Source: Spirochaetota bacterium
GTDB lineage: Bacteria > Spirochaetota > UBA4802 > UB4802
Direction of reading: 5' to 3'
NCBI GenBank assembly: GCA_029548025.1
Contig: JAKPOE010000185.1
Location: forward strand, 1 to 8,310
DNA: 8,310 bases
Below, piece after piece: positions 1 to 6,376 of the stretch. A program made the position numbers and the translations under genes. The notes under the pieces are model-generated. The model searched no databases and was not told the DNA's origin. It was given only the letters and a program-made list of their open reading frames with translations. Each line of letters begins with the position of its first letter. The first letter of the stretch is position 1.

Positions 1-373
1 TAACTATCCTCTTCAGCTTGAAACCAATGGCAGTATTTCACTGGAAAAAGTACCGCAACCCGTACACAGGATAGTAGATGTTAAAACACCTTCAAGCGGC
101 GAGGAAAAGTCATTTAACTTTACAAACCTGCAATTATTGCAGCCACACGATGAAATAAAATTTGTGATAGCCAATGACAATGACTATAATTATGCTAAGG
201 AGTTTATGCAAAAATATTGTGCCAATACATGCTGTGTTATTAACTTTTCACCGGTAGTGTTAACCATGAAGCCGCAGACACTTGCAGAATATATTCTGCG
301 TGACAGATTACCGGTACGGCTTAACGTTCAGTTGCATACAATGTTATGGCAGCAAGAACCCAAACATTTTTAG
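1..373 (+). CDS. queE: 7-carboxy-7-deazaguanine synthase QueE, C-terminal part (partial)
   Basis: The reading frame is open from base 2 to the TAG at 371-373, giving the last 123 residues of a protein whose 5' end is outside the window. QueE is a radical SAM enzyme that converts 6-carboxytetrahydropterin to 7-carboxy-7-deazaguanine in the preQ0/queuosine pathway. Visible family landmarks are an ETNGS segment near the left edge, DVKTPSSGE, a DEIKFVI strand followed by a DY..A helix, INFSPV, and the terminal VRLNVQLHTMLW, which matches the Q-x-H-x-x-x-W ending of bacterial QueE proteins. The CX3CX2C cluster motif would be upstream and cannot be checked. An internal TTG at 137 is not a real start, because homologous sequence continues upstream without a stop. 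The next gene follows after 9 bases, suggesting an operon. Identification is by recalled family motifs, not by a search. Confidence 0.88.
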   Translation, partial: NYPLQLETNGSISLEKVPQPVHRIVDVKTPSSGEEKSFNFTNLQLLQPHDEIKFVIANDNDYNYAKEFMQKYCANTCCVINFSPVVLTMKPQTLAEYILRDRLPVRLNVQLHTMLWQQEPKHF

Positions 374-382
374 GAGCAAGCG

Positions 383-1255
383 ATGGACTACGTAGGACAT
401 ATCATACGCCCCCCTTCAGAAGCGTATAGTATGATTATTCAGGTAACCGTTGGGTGCTCGCACAACATGTGCACCTTTTGCGGTACCTATAAGGATCAAA
501 AATTTTATGTCAAAGATATGCAGCAGGTGAAGCGTGATATTGATGAGGCTTCGCGGTACCGCTTTGATCGTGTTTTTTTAACCGATGGTGATGTGCTTAT
601 ACTGCCAACCGAAACATTGCTGGATTTATTTGCCTACATTAAAAAAAAGAATCCGCATATTGAGCGCATTGGTGTTTATGCCAATACCAAAGCCATACTA
701 AAAAAATCAGTGGCGGAATTAAAACAACTAAAAGATGCCGGGCTTGGCATTGTATACCATGGCATTGAAAGCGGCAATGAAGAAGTACTACGCAGGATAC
801 GCAAAGGGGCGCTTCCGCATAAACAGTTAGAGGCAGCACAAAAGATTAAAGAAGCAGGTATTGCGCTATCACAAACAGTGCTGCTGGGGATTGGTGGTAT
901 TGATTTAAGCATCCCCCATGCCATGGACACCGGCAAACATTTAGGTGCCATGTCACCCGACTATGCATCGGCATTAACCGTTATGCTTTTACCCAATACA
1001 CCCTTATACCGTGACTATGTACAGGGCAAATTTGTATTGCCCGATAAATTTGGCTTACTTCGCGAGCTCAAGCTCATGATAGAAAATATGGATGTAACCA
1101 GTACATGCTATTTTACATCAAATCACGCATCTAACTATTTACCCATTAAAGCTACATTGCCTGACGATAAAATACAGGTTATTTCGTTGCTTGACCATAT
1201 TATCAATACAAAAGACGAATCAATATTAAAACCAGAATATCTCAGGGCATTGTAA
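383..1255 (+). CDS. Radical SAM protein of unknown function, CX4CX2C type
   Basis: This 290-residue protein has a radical SAM core. Cys25, Cys30 and Cys33 lie in GCSHNMCTFC, with spacing CX4CX2C instead of the usual CX3CX2C. Other core landmarks are DRVFLTDGD (about residues 62-70, beta-2 region), IERIGVYAN (93-101), the YHGIESGNEEVL glycine/SAM region (about 125-136) and LLGIGG (about 167-172). The C-terminal part contains SNHASNYLPI and ATLPDDK, which I recall as conserved in a family of uncharacterised radical SAM proteins. No B12-binding, TRAM or SPASM domain is evident. The ATG at 383 has AGGAG at 372-376, overlapping the queE stop codon, so translation is probably coupled to queE. Substrate and reaction cannot be inferred. 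Proximity to queE could mean a role in tRNA or cofactor modification, but this is only guilt by association. Confidence 0.85.
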   Translation: MDYVGHIIRPPSEAYSMIIQVTVGCSHNMCTFCGTYKDQKFYVKDMQQVKRDIDEASRYRFDRVFLTDGDVLILPTETLLDLFAYIKKKNPHIERIGVYANTKAILKKSVAELKQLKDAGLGIVYHGIESGNEEVLRRIRKGALPHKQLEAAQKIKEAGIALSQTVLLGIGGIDLSIPHAMDTGKHLGAMSPDYASALTVMLLPNTPLYRDYVQGKFVLPDKFGLLRELKLMIENMDVTSTCYFTSNHASNYLPIKATLPDDKIQVISLLDHIINTKDESILKPEYLRAL

Positions 1256-1269
1256 GGAGGGGATGGATC

Positions 1270-1431
1270 ATGGATAAGTCAATGGAAGAGGCTATACGTT
1301 TTATTAGCTTTGAACTTCAGGAGAGCCCGGGCACCGATATTGCAAAGCTTATTGAGAAAGCCAGTCAGCAGTTTGACCTTACACCAATGCAAACCGAATT
1401 TCTGGTTAACAAATTTATATTAAATAAATAG
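1270..1431 (+). CDS. Small 53-residue protein, function unknown
   Basis: An ATG at 1270 opens a 53-codon frame ending in TAG at 1429-1431. It is preceded by a strong ribosome binding site, AAGGAGGGG (1254-1262), which overlaps the stop codon of the radical SAM gene, at good spacing. This argues for a real, translationally coupled gene. The protein begins MDKSMEEAIRFISFEL and ends in TEFLVNKFILNK. It is predicted to be mostly helical: two amphipathic helices separated by a Pro-Gly turn (ESPGTD) and a second turn at FDLTPMQ, resembling a small helix-turn-helix fold. It has no Cys, signal peptide or membrane segment. Position suggests it works with the radical SAM protein or is merely co-transcribed. 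A helical DNA- or protein-binding role is possible but unsupported. Confidence 0.72.
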   Translation: MDKSMEEAIRFISFELQESPGTDIAKLIEKASQQFDLTPMQTEFLVNKFILNK

Positions 1432-1450
1432 TAACGCTCTGCACCGATAG

Positions 1451-1483
1451 AATGTACAGTATGAAGTATATACACCGTACATT
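1451..1483 (+). repeat. Imperfect inverted repeat / hairpin after the small ORF
   Basis: AATGTAC (1451-1457) pairs with GTACATT (1477-1483), and an inner GTAT (1459-1462) pairs with ATAC (1470-1473) around a 7-base loop. This gives about 11 pairs with a small asymmetric internal loop. It lies 20 bases after the small ORF's stop. No T-run follows, so it is not a standard intrinsic terminator. It could stabilise the 3' end of the queE-block transcript, act as a protein-binding site, or be chance. Confidence 0.35.
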
Positions 1484-1590
1484 GTCATTCAGGTCTTTAC
1501 CCGGAATCCAAATATCTATCGTTATATCCTGAATCAGCGTTAAGGATGACATCCACCGCCAATTTTATTTCATATGGATGGCAACACCCA

Positions 1591-1644
1591 TGCCATAAAA
1601 AACTCCTCATCTTCAGGTTTACTGAAAATGAGGAGTTTATGGCA
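1591..1644 (-). terminator. Rho-independent terminator of the FecR-type gene
   Basis: Read on the minus strand, CTCCTCATTTTCAG pairs with CTGAAGATGAGGAG around a 5-base loop with one mismatch. It is followed directly by TTTTTT, the classic intrinsic terminator pattern, about 30 bases past the stop codon at 1667. The core spans 1600-1638. The stem extends outward through TGCCAT/ATGGCA to 1591-1644 across a 2-base bulge. On the + strand only three T residues follow the core, so it should act mainly on the minus-strand transcript, although the hairpin itself is symmetrical. Confidence 0.85.
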
Positions 1645-1666
1645 AAGCTTTTATTTCAAAATCAAT

Positions 1667-2749
1667 CTACTCTTCTTCACCTGTTAATTTATCCAGTATT
1701 TTCTTCTGCCCTCCTGCATATACTGCAAGCTTCTCACCTTCCAATTCAATCTTACCATCGTTTGCCAGTTTCTTTCGCCATAGCACTGTTCCATCTAACT
1801 TAGCACAGAAGATATAATCACCTGATGCAATATAAATTTTGTCATCAGCCTTTGTTGGAGGGCTTACAACCTTGCCTTCCCATTCAACCTTTCCATTCTT
1901 TACAAAGTAAATTTCATATCGGGTTACCAGCAGTTGTCCTTCCGGTTTTGGAATCTGTTTATCCTTCTTTACAACCTTTGCAACTTCTTTAACTACCTCT
2001 TTTGGTTTTTCTTCAACCTTTATGATTCCCTGCTTTTCATCATTAAAATCTTCAGGTTTAAATTTTTCCACCTTATCTCTACTTACCACAATCTCCTCTT
2101 TAGCTACTGCAATTACCTTCTCTATTGCTTTAGGCGACTCACCTTCCTTTGCAATAATCACTTCAACCTTCTTTTCTGCCTTTTTTACATCATCCGCTGT
2201 AATAATTACTTTTTCTTTTTCCTCAACAACGGGAGCTACTTCAATAATTTTATCAACATGTTCTTCAACTGCTTCTACCCTCTTTACTACAGCCACCTTC
2301 CCTTCAAAAACCTTGATACGTGTTGTTTTTTTAGCATCAGCTTCAACCGAAAAATTTGTGCCGCGTACACCAGCAACTGCGGTTGGAGTTTTCACTAAAA
2401 AACTTTCATTTTTTAAAAGCTTTTTAGGTTTGCATATCATCTTCCCAATATCCAGACCAAGTGTTGTGTTTTCAATGCCATCCTTTCGCAAAAATTGTGC
2501 CATAATAGCTTTTGATTTTTCTTTTATCCTGATTATGGAATCACCAATTTTTATATCACATGACGAAAGTGCACCTGTTTCAATAATATCCCTTTGATTT
2601 ATCGCTTCGCCGATAACTGCTAACTGCCCATTCTTCTTCACATCACCTATACTGAACGCTATTGATGCATAATCATCAACCTTCTGCTTTGCGCAACTGC
2701 CTATAATGGCTAAACTTATAATTACCAAATATACTAAACCCCGTATCAT
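1667..2749 (-). CDS. FecR-domain lipoprotein with Glu/Lys/Val-rich linker and PQQ-like C-terminus
   Basis: This 360-residue predicted lipoprotein has a hydrophobic leader (residues 4-18) ending in a relaxed lipobox, I-G-S-Cys19. A FecR-type domain covers about 28-155. It shows the typical GEAINQRDIIETGALSSCDI segment, TPTAVAGVRGTNF (121-133) and a closing VFEGKVAV strand. A linker of about 110 residues (157-270) is very rich in Lys, Glu and Val. The tail (about 272-360) contains GDYIFCAKLDGTVLWRKKL, which looks like a PQQ/beta-propeller repeat. The ATG at 2749 is chosen because GGAGG (2757-2761) precedes it and a signal peptide follows directly. An upstream in-frame ATG at 2845 would add 32 residues that bury the leader. 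The protein is unlikely to be a FecI-type anti-sigma factor, since no sigma gene is adjacent and it appears to be secreted. A cell-envelope sensing or scaffold role is inferred. Confidence 0.8.
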   Translation of the reverse strand: MIRGLVYLVIISLAIIGSCAKQKVDDYASIAFSIGDVKKNGQLAVIGEAINQRDIIETGALSSCDIKIGDSIIRIKEKSKAIMAQFLRKDGIENTTLGLDIGKMICKPKKLLKNESFLVKTPTAVAGVRGTNFSVEADAKKTTRIKVFEGKVAVVKRVEAVEEHVDKIIEVAPVVEEKEKVIITADDVKKAEKKVEVIIAKEGESPKAIEKVIAVAKEEIVVSRDKVEKFKPEDFNDEKQGIIKVEEKPKEVVKEVAKVVKKDKQIPKPEGQLLVTRYEIYFVKNGKVEWEGKVVSPPTKADDKIYIASGDYIFCAKLDGTVLWRKKLANDGKIELEGEKLAVYAGGQKKILDKLTGEEE

Positions 2750-2756
2750 TGTATAT

Positions 2757-2761
2757 CCTCC
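2757..2761 (-). promoter_or_regulatory. Ribosome binding site fixing the lipoprotein start
   Basis: GGAGG on the minus strand lies 7 bases upstream of the ATG at 2749. No comparable site precedes the in-frame ATG at 2845, so this decides the start in favour of the shorter product with an N-terminal signal peptide. Confidence 0.75.
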
Positions 2762-2848
2762 ATTAAAGTAAAGATAAAATATTGCACATTTTATAGATTT
2801 GAACAAATACAACAAACTATAACCAACCTTCTTAATTACAATCATTTA

Positions 2849-2878
2849 AGTATACATGTATTTGTAGAAAAAATGCAA
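2849..2878 (-). promoter_or_regulatory. Candidate sigma-70 promoter for the FecR-type lipoprotein
   Basis: On the minus strand, TTGCAT (2878-2873) and TATACT (2854-2849) are separated by 18 bases, a fair match to the -35 and -10 consensus. A+T-rich tracts lie just upstream and could serve as an UP-like element. Transcription would start near 2842, giving a leader of about 90 bases. A perfect palindrome, ATACATGTAT (2852-2861), overlaps the -10 box and could be an operator. The call rests on pattern alone, and A+T-rich DNA gives many false promoter matches. Confidence 0.4.
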
Positions 2879-2893
2879 ATTTTTTTTATAATT

Positions 2894-2914
2894 TATAAAA
2901 AATCATTTTTTATA
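2894..2914 (-). repeat. A/T-only stem-loop in the lipoprotein upstream region
   Basis: TATAAAAAA (2894-2902) and TTTTTTATA (2906-2914) form a perfect 9-pair stem with a 3-base loop made only of A/T pairs. It lies about 100 bases past the end of the ABC ATPase gene. It may be a weak terminator of the uptake operon or simply part of an A+T-rich promoter region. Confidence 0.3.
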
Positions 2915-2991
2915 TATCACTTTCCCATAATCTCTGAAATTTTTGTAAACGGATAAGGATTATACAACAAACTTTTCTTTTACAATTTGAG

Positions 2992-3014
2992 ATAGTAAAT
3001 ACCTATTATACTAT
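2992..3014 (-). repeat. Weak hairpin directly after the ABC ATPase stop codon
   Basis: On the minus strand, ATAGTA and TACTAT (2992-2997 with 3009-3014) can pair, with further inner AATA/TATT pairing. It adjoins the stop codon at 3015-3017. No T-run follows, so if the uptake operon ends here the terminator is weak or Rho-dependent. Confidence 0.25.
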
Positions 3015-3764
3015 TTATACAAATAATAACTTCCTTCCCTTGTATTCAATACAATCTAAATCAATACCATAAACACCTTTCATTATTTCAGGATTAACAA
3101 TTTTGGAATCACCATCACCATAGACATATCCCTCTTTCAACACTATAAATTTATCTGCAAATTGCAGTGCTCTGTTAATGTCATGAAACACTATTAACGT
3201 AATTAAATTGTAATTGATTGTATAATACCTTACTATCTGTAAAATTTCAATCTGGTTTTTGATATCCAGATGGTTGATAGGTTCATCCAGTAATAAAACC
3301 TCAGGCTCCTGCACAATGGCTCGTGCAATCAAAACCTTTTGTATTTCTCCACCACTCAATTGATTTATGGTTCTAAATGCTAATGAATCTATATTAAAAT
3401 TATTAATGGTTTTCTCAACAATTTCCATGTCATGCTTTGTTGGTTCAAATGATATATATGGTTTTCGCCCAAGAAGTATTGATTCAAATACGTTGCATGA
3501 TGGGAAACTATTGCCTGATTGAGGTAGATATGCGATAGATTGTGCGATATTGTTTTTTGTCATTGCATTAATATTCATTGTATCCAGGATAATAGCACCG
3601 TTATCAGGTTTTATTATTCCATCTATTGCCTTTAAAAGCGTTGATTTACCTGAACCATTTGGACCAAGTAATGCTGCCACTGTACCTCTATGCAATTGCA
3701 ACGAAATATCTTTCAAAACTATTTTTGAATCATATCCAGCAAAAAGATGTTCTACTCTTAACAC
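3015..3764 (-). CDS. ABC transporter ATP-binding protein, FecE/FepC/BtuD type
   Basis: This 249-residue cytoplasmic ATPase powers the adjacent permease. All the catalytic motifs are present: the base-stacking Tyr11, Walker A GPNGSGKS (34-41), Q-loop Gln82 in YLPQSG, signature LSGGE (136-140), Walker B VLLLDE with catalytic Glu161, D-loop NHLD, and switch His194 in VFHDINRA. Length and arrangement fit the iron-siderophore/haem/cobalamin importer family (FepC, FecE, BtuD). The start is GTG at 3764-3762. It shares one base with the TAG stop of the permease gene (TAGTG), and AGAAGGAG lies about 9 bases upstream, so translation should be coupled. It appears to be the last gene of the uptake operon. 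The transported substrate cannot be told from the ATPase. Confidence 0.93.
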   Translation of the reverse strand: MLRVEHLFAGYDSKIVLKDISLQLHRGTVAALLGPNGSGKSTLLKAIDGIIKPDNGAIILDTMNINAMTKNNIAQSIAYLPQSGNSFPSCNVFESILLGRKPYISFEPTKHDMEIVEKTINNFNIDSLAFRTINQLSGGEIQKVLIARAIVQEPEVLLLDEPINHLDIKNQIEILQIVRYYTINYNLITLIVFHDINRALQFADKFIVLKEGYVYGDGDSKIVNPEIMKGVYGIDLDCIEYKGRKLLFV

Positions 3765-4855
3765 TATAACGTACTCCTTCTTACCAGTAGATAAAAAAAC
3801 ATTGGTGCACCCAGAAATGAAGTTATAATCCCAACCGGAAGAATTACTGGTGATAGAAGCATTTTTGCGATACTATCAGATATTAAAAGGAATAAAGCGC
3901 CAAACAAAGCTGAATATGGTATAAGGAAACGATAATCATTGCCAATAATCATCCGAACAATATGCGGAGCAATGAGCCCAACAAATCCAATGATACCTAA
4001 AAAAGCAGTACAGAGTGAAACTATCAGTGCGCATAATAACATCCCCAGTAAGCGTAAGGATGTACTATTTACACCCAAACTTTTTGCAACATCATCACCC
4101 CATAATAATGCATTATAATTCCATCGATGAATGTAAAAATAAACAAAACAAGCTATAAAGCCTATAGTCATAATCAAATTCTCTACCCATCCGGCTTTTC
4201 CGATATCACCAAATGTCCAGAATATTGTTGCCGAAACCTGAAAGTCTGTAGCAAAGTATTGCAGCGCCATTGTTGAAGCACCAAAAAGACTGCTCATAGC
4301 AACACCCGCCAATACAATTGCTTCCGGTGATACCTTTTTAACCAATGACAAAAGAAGTATTATTGATACAGCTACAATAGCACCTGCAAATGCAGCAAAC
4401 ACCACCATATAGACATTGAAAACACTCACAGATTCATTGCCATATGAATGTGTAATCCCCGCACCCAAACCAATGATTGCAACTGACGCACCAAATGCTG
4501 CACCATGAGATATACCCAGTGTAAAGGGAGATGCCAATGGATTTTTTAAAATATTCTGGATAACACATCCAGAAACGCCTAACGATGCTCCTGCAATTAC
4601 AGCAGCAACAGATCTAGGTAATCGAATATTGTATATCACATACGAAAGATCATTTTGCCAAAATAATGTTGTGATAATCTTACCAAACGGTATATGAAGC
4701 GAACCAGCAGTAAGAGAAAACAAAAAAGCAGCACCCAGACAAAGCAGAAACACAAACCCTATCCCCAATTTTACATATAATAACTGTAAATATTGTTGCA
4801 TTAATCCAGATTTAATGTACGGTGAGTCCCGCATTGGTAAATTTAACTTTGCCAT
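3764..4855 (-). CDS. ABC transporter permease, FecCD/BtuC family
   Basis: This protein of up to 363 residues is an inner membrane permease with many hydrophobic helices (roughly ten, as in BtuC/FhuB-type importers). Family landmarks are NIRLPRSVAAVIAGASLGVSG (76-96), QNILKNPLASPFTLGISHGAA (100-120), SPEAIVLAG (176-184) and the C-terminal GFVGLIAPHIVRMI (290-303), which contains the coupling segment that touches the ATPase. Only one permease gene is present, so a homodimer is expected, as for BtuC. The ATG at 4855 overlaps the binding-protein gene by 44 bases and has AGGA only one or two bases away. In-frame ATGs at 4834 and 4801 are alternatives. The one at 4801 would remove most of the overlap-coded N-terminus and start just before the first membrane helix, but it also lacks a clear ribosome binding site. 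Confidence 0.92.
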   Translation of the reverse strand: MAKLNLPMRDSPYIKSGLMQQYLQLLYVKLGIGFVFLLCLGAAFLFSLTAGSLHIPFGKIITTLFWQNDLSYVIYNIRLPRSVAAVIAGASLGVSGCVIQNILKNPLASPFTLGISHGAAFGASVAIIGLGAGITHSYGNESVSVFNVYMVVFAAFAGAIVAVSIILLLSLVKKVSPEAIVLAGVAMSSLFGASTMALQYFATDFQVSATIFWTFGDIGKAGWVENLIMTIGFIACFVYFYIHRWNYNALLWGDDVAKSLGVNSTSLRLLGMLLCALIVSLCTAFLGIIGFVGLIAPHIVRMIIGNDYRFLIPYSALFGALFLLISDSIAKMLLSPVILPVGIITSFLGAPMFFYLLVRRSTL

Positions 4856-5924
4856 ATCCTTTATAACTCTTTTTTAAATTATCGTATACATCCATACCAA
4901 CAAATTCTTTCACAATTACCCTGGCCTTTTCTTCAGTATCAATATCATTAAACCGTTCAGGATAAAGCGTTTTCCCAATAAAATATGAATTAGCAATCAT
5001 AACTTCTATATTTGTTCTATAAAAATTATAGGGATATACAGTATATACATTATTTTTAACAACTGCTTTTAATTTTTTATAAAAACCACTGTTTTTCTTG
5101 TAATCAATTTCAATGAGTGCAAGTCCAGCAGCATCAATAAATAAATTATCGCAATTCCACACAATAAGCTTTTCCATATCAATAAAGAGATGTCCCTTTT
5201 TGCCCAATTCATCGGCAACATTCAAAACGTTTAGCCATTGTAAAGGTGGATAAAAACTTTCAGTGCTGGTTATTCCATGTGCACCACGTGCACTCACCCC
5301 TCCTACATATACTGATACTTTTTTTGTATTATGGACCCTTTGCTGTAAATCAGCAATGCAGGTATCAATATATGTACATAGTTGCAACGCTCGTACTTGT
5401 TTACCTAAAATATTTCCCATAAATAAAAATGTTTTCTTTATATCATCAATAGAAAAACCATCCATTCCCGTTGCGCCCGATATGACAATACATGGAATAC
5501 CTGTTTTACGCTGTATTATTTCTGCATTGTTTGCTTCAAATGTAAATACTATATCAGGATTAACCTCCATAAGCCTTTCAAAATCCGGAAGCCTGCCTGG
5601 ACCACCTTCGCCTATGCCTGGAATAGCACCAACTCTGTCTGCTATTGCGGTCCAATACATTCTACCATCTGCATTAATAGTGCGCATAGAGTTTCTTTTC
5701 TCAAGCTCCTCAACCCCAACTACTTTATCAAAAGCCTGTAAATAGACCACATATCGTAAAGAAGCACTCAATGCCACTACCCCTTTAATTTCTTCTGGAA
5801 TAGCTACCCTCCTGCCTGCAAAATCAGTTATCACACTATTACCTTTAGGTAACCTGGTATCACACAATATACAAAATAAGCATAGAACGCAACAGCCAAT
5901 TGTTTTATATAGATCCGTATTCAT
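4812..5924 (-). CDS. Periplasmic substrate-binding protein of an iron-chelate/metal-type ABC importer
   Basis: This protein of about 370 residues belongs to the FepB/BtuF-like class (helical-backbone binding proteins, Pfam Peripla_BP_2). It shows VITDFAGRRVAIPEEIKGVVAL (31-52), VVGVEEL, PDIVFTFE (123-130), GIPCIVIS (142-149) and the C-terminal YPYNFYRTNIEVMIANSYFIGKTLYPERF region, recalled from iron-importer binding proteins of anaerobes and archaea. The leader is hydrophobic and unusual, with Cys at 11, 12, 15, 18 and 21. Cys21 may be the lipidated residue, but the lipobox is poor and lipoprotein status is uncertain. The ATG at 5924 is preferred. The frame also contains a TTG at 5939, but GGGGAG (5940-5945) directly abuts that TTG, leaving no spacing. 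For the ATG the spacing is 15 bases, also not ideal. The gene sits 17 bases or more after the TrmO-like gene and overlaps the permease start. Confidence 0.88.
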   Translation of the reverse strand: MNTDLYKTIGCCVLCLFCILCDTRLPKGNSVITDFAGRRVAIPEEIKGVVALSASLRYVVYLQAFDKVVGVEELEKRNSMRTINADGRMYWTAIADRVGAIPGIGEGGPGRLPDFERLMEVNPDIVFTFEANNAEIIQRKTGIPCIVISGATGMDGFSIDDIKKTFLFMGNILGKQVRALQLCTYIDTCIADLQQRVHNTKKVSVYVGGVSARGAHGITSTESFYPPLQWLNVLNVADELGKKGHLFIDMEKLIVWNCDNLFIDAAGLALIEIDYKKNSGFYKKLKAVVKNNVYTVYPYNFYRTNIEVMIANSYFIGKTLYPERFNDIDTEEKARVIVKEFVGMDVYDNLKKSYKGYGKVKFTNAGLTVH

Positions 5925-5956
5925 AGTATATAAAAGCAACTCCCCTGCTTATTGGT

Positions 5957-6361
5957 TTATGACATATAAGGAATATACGGTTTAATATCAAGTACCGGCG
6001 TACCATCAAACATATCTATCCGTTTAACTTTTATTGTAAAACCATGTACTTCTAAAACTTCAACAATGGATAATCCAATAGGATTTGGCCTAACTGGCGA
6101 ACATGTACTGAAAACACCAAGGTACTCATCACAATGTGGCGGCTTTACAATGAGCCTGTCCATGGTAAAGGATACAGCTCTGTCAAAAAGAAATAATACC
6201 ACAATGAGGTTGCCTGCCTTTATATCGTGTATACCCAGCGCATAATCCTCATCAATAACTATCTCACCTTCAAGCTCTGATAATGACCAATGGCGCGGAA
6301 CATCTTTATGACGGTGTCTAATATACCCAATGGGTTTAATTGGATAGCTTATTGATTCCAT
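5957..6361 (-). CDS. TrmO/TsaA-like SAM-binding domain protein (YaeB family, single domain)
   Basis: This 134-residue protein matches the TsaA/UPF0066 beta-barrel domain found in TrmO (YaeB), which N6-methylates t6A37 of tRNA using SAM. Visible motifs are PIGYIRH (10-16), the conserved F-S-T-C-S-P-V-R-P-N-P-I-G-L-S block (84-98), where RPNPIG is the family hallmark, and DMFDGTPVLDIKPYIP (116-131). E. coli TrmO is about 235 residues with an added C-terminal domain, so this is the short form common in anaerobes and archaea. The ATG at 6361 has AGAGGTG just upstream. The gene lies 15 bases after the CooC-like gene and 32 bases before the preferred start of the binding protein, inside the uptake operon. 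It may be a true tRNA methyltransferase, or a relative that uses the SAM-binding fold for a metal- or chelate-related task. Context alone suggests the second. Confidence 0.85.
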   Translation of the reverse strand: MESISYPIKPIGYIRHRHKDVPRHWSLSELEGEIVIDEDYALGIHDIKAGNLIVVLFLFDRAVSFTMDRLIVKPPHCDEYLGVFSTCSPVRPNPIGLSIVEVLEVHGFTIKVKRIDMFDGTPVLDIKPYIPYMS

Positions 6362-6376
6362 TTCACCTCTTATAAT

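Larger units (their letters stand above)
1432..1666. other. Intergenic region between convergent transcription units
   Basis: These 235 bases separate the end of the queE block (+) from the end of the FecR-type gene (-). They contain an imperfect hairpin at 1451-1483 and a strong stem-loop terminator at 1591-1644. No convincing gene was seen between them. A + strand frame that begins here runs antisense into the FecR-type gene and has no ribosome binding site. Confidence 0.6.

Noticed and set aside
639..951. Minus-strand open frames inside the radical SAM gene
   Set aside because: They lie wholly within a gene with clear family motifs, and their products show no recognisable domain.
1270..1431. 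The small protein as a RiPP precursor for the neighbouring radical SAM enzyme
   Set aside because: It has no Cys, no repeated core, no leader/core boundary and no SPASM or recognition domain in the enzyme. The neighbour is not a typical peptide-modifying radical SAM protein.
1934..2597. Two long + strand open frames opposite the lipoprotein gene
   Set aside because: They are antisense to the Lys/Glu-rich linker, whose codons read as Phe/Leu/Ser-rich on the other strand and lack stops. Their products are low-complexity and have no ribosome binding site.
5263..5745. A 160-codon + strand open frame opposite the binding-protein gene
   Set aside because: The minus-strand gene has clear family motifs and fits the operon. 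The + strand product is an unrecognisable Ser/Pro/Ile-rich sequence.
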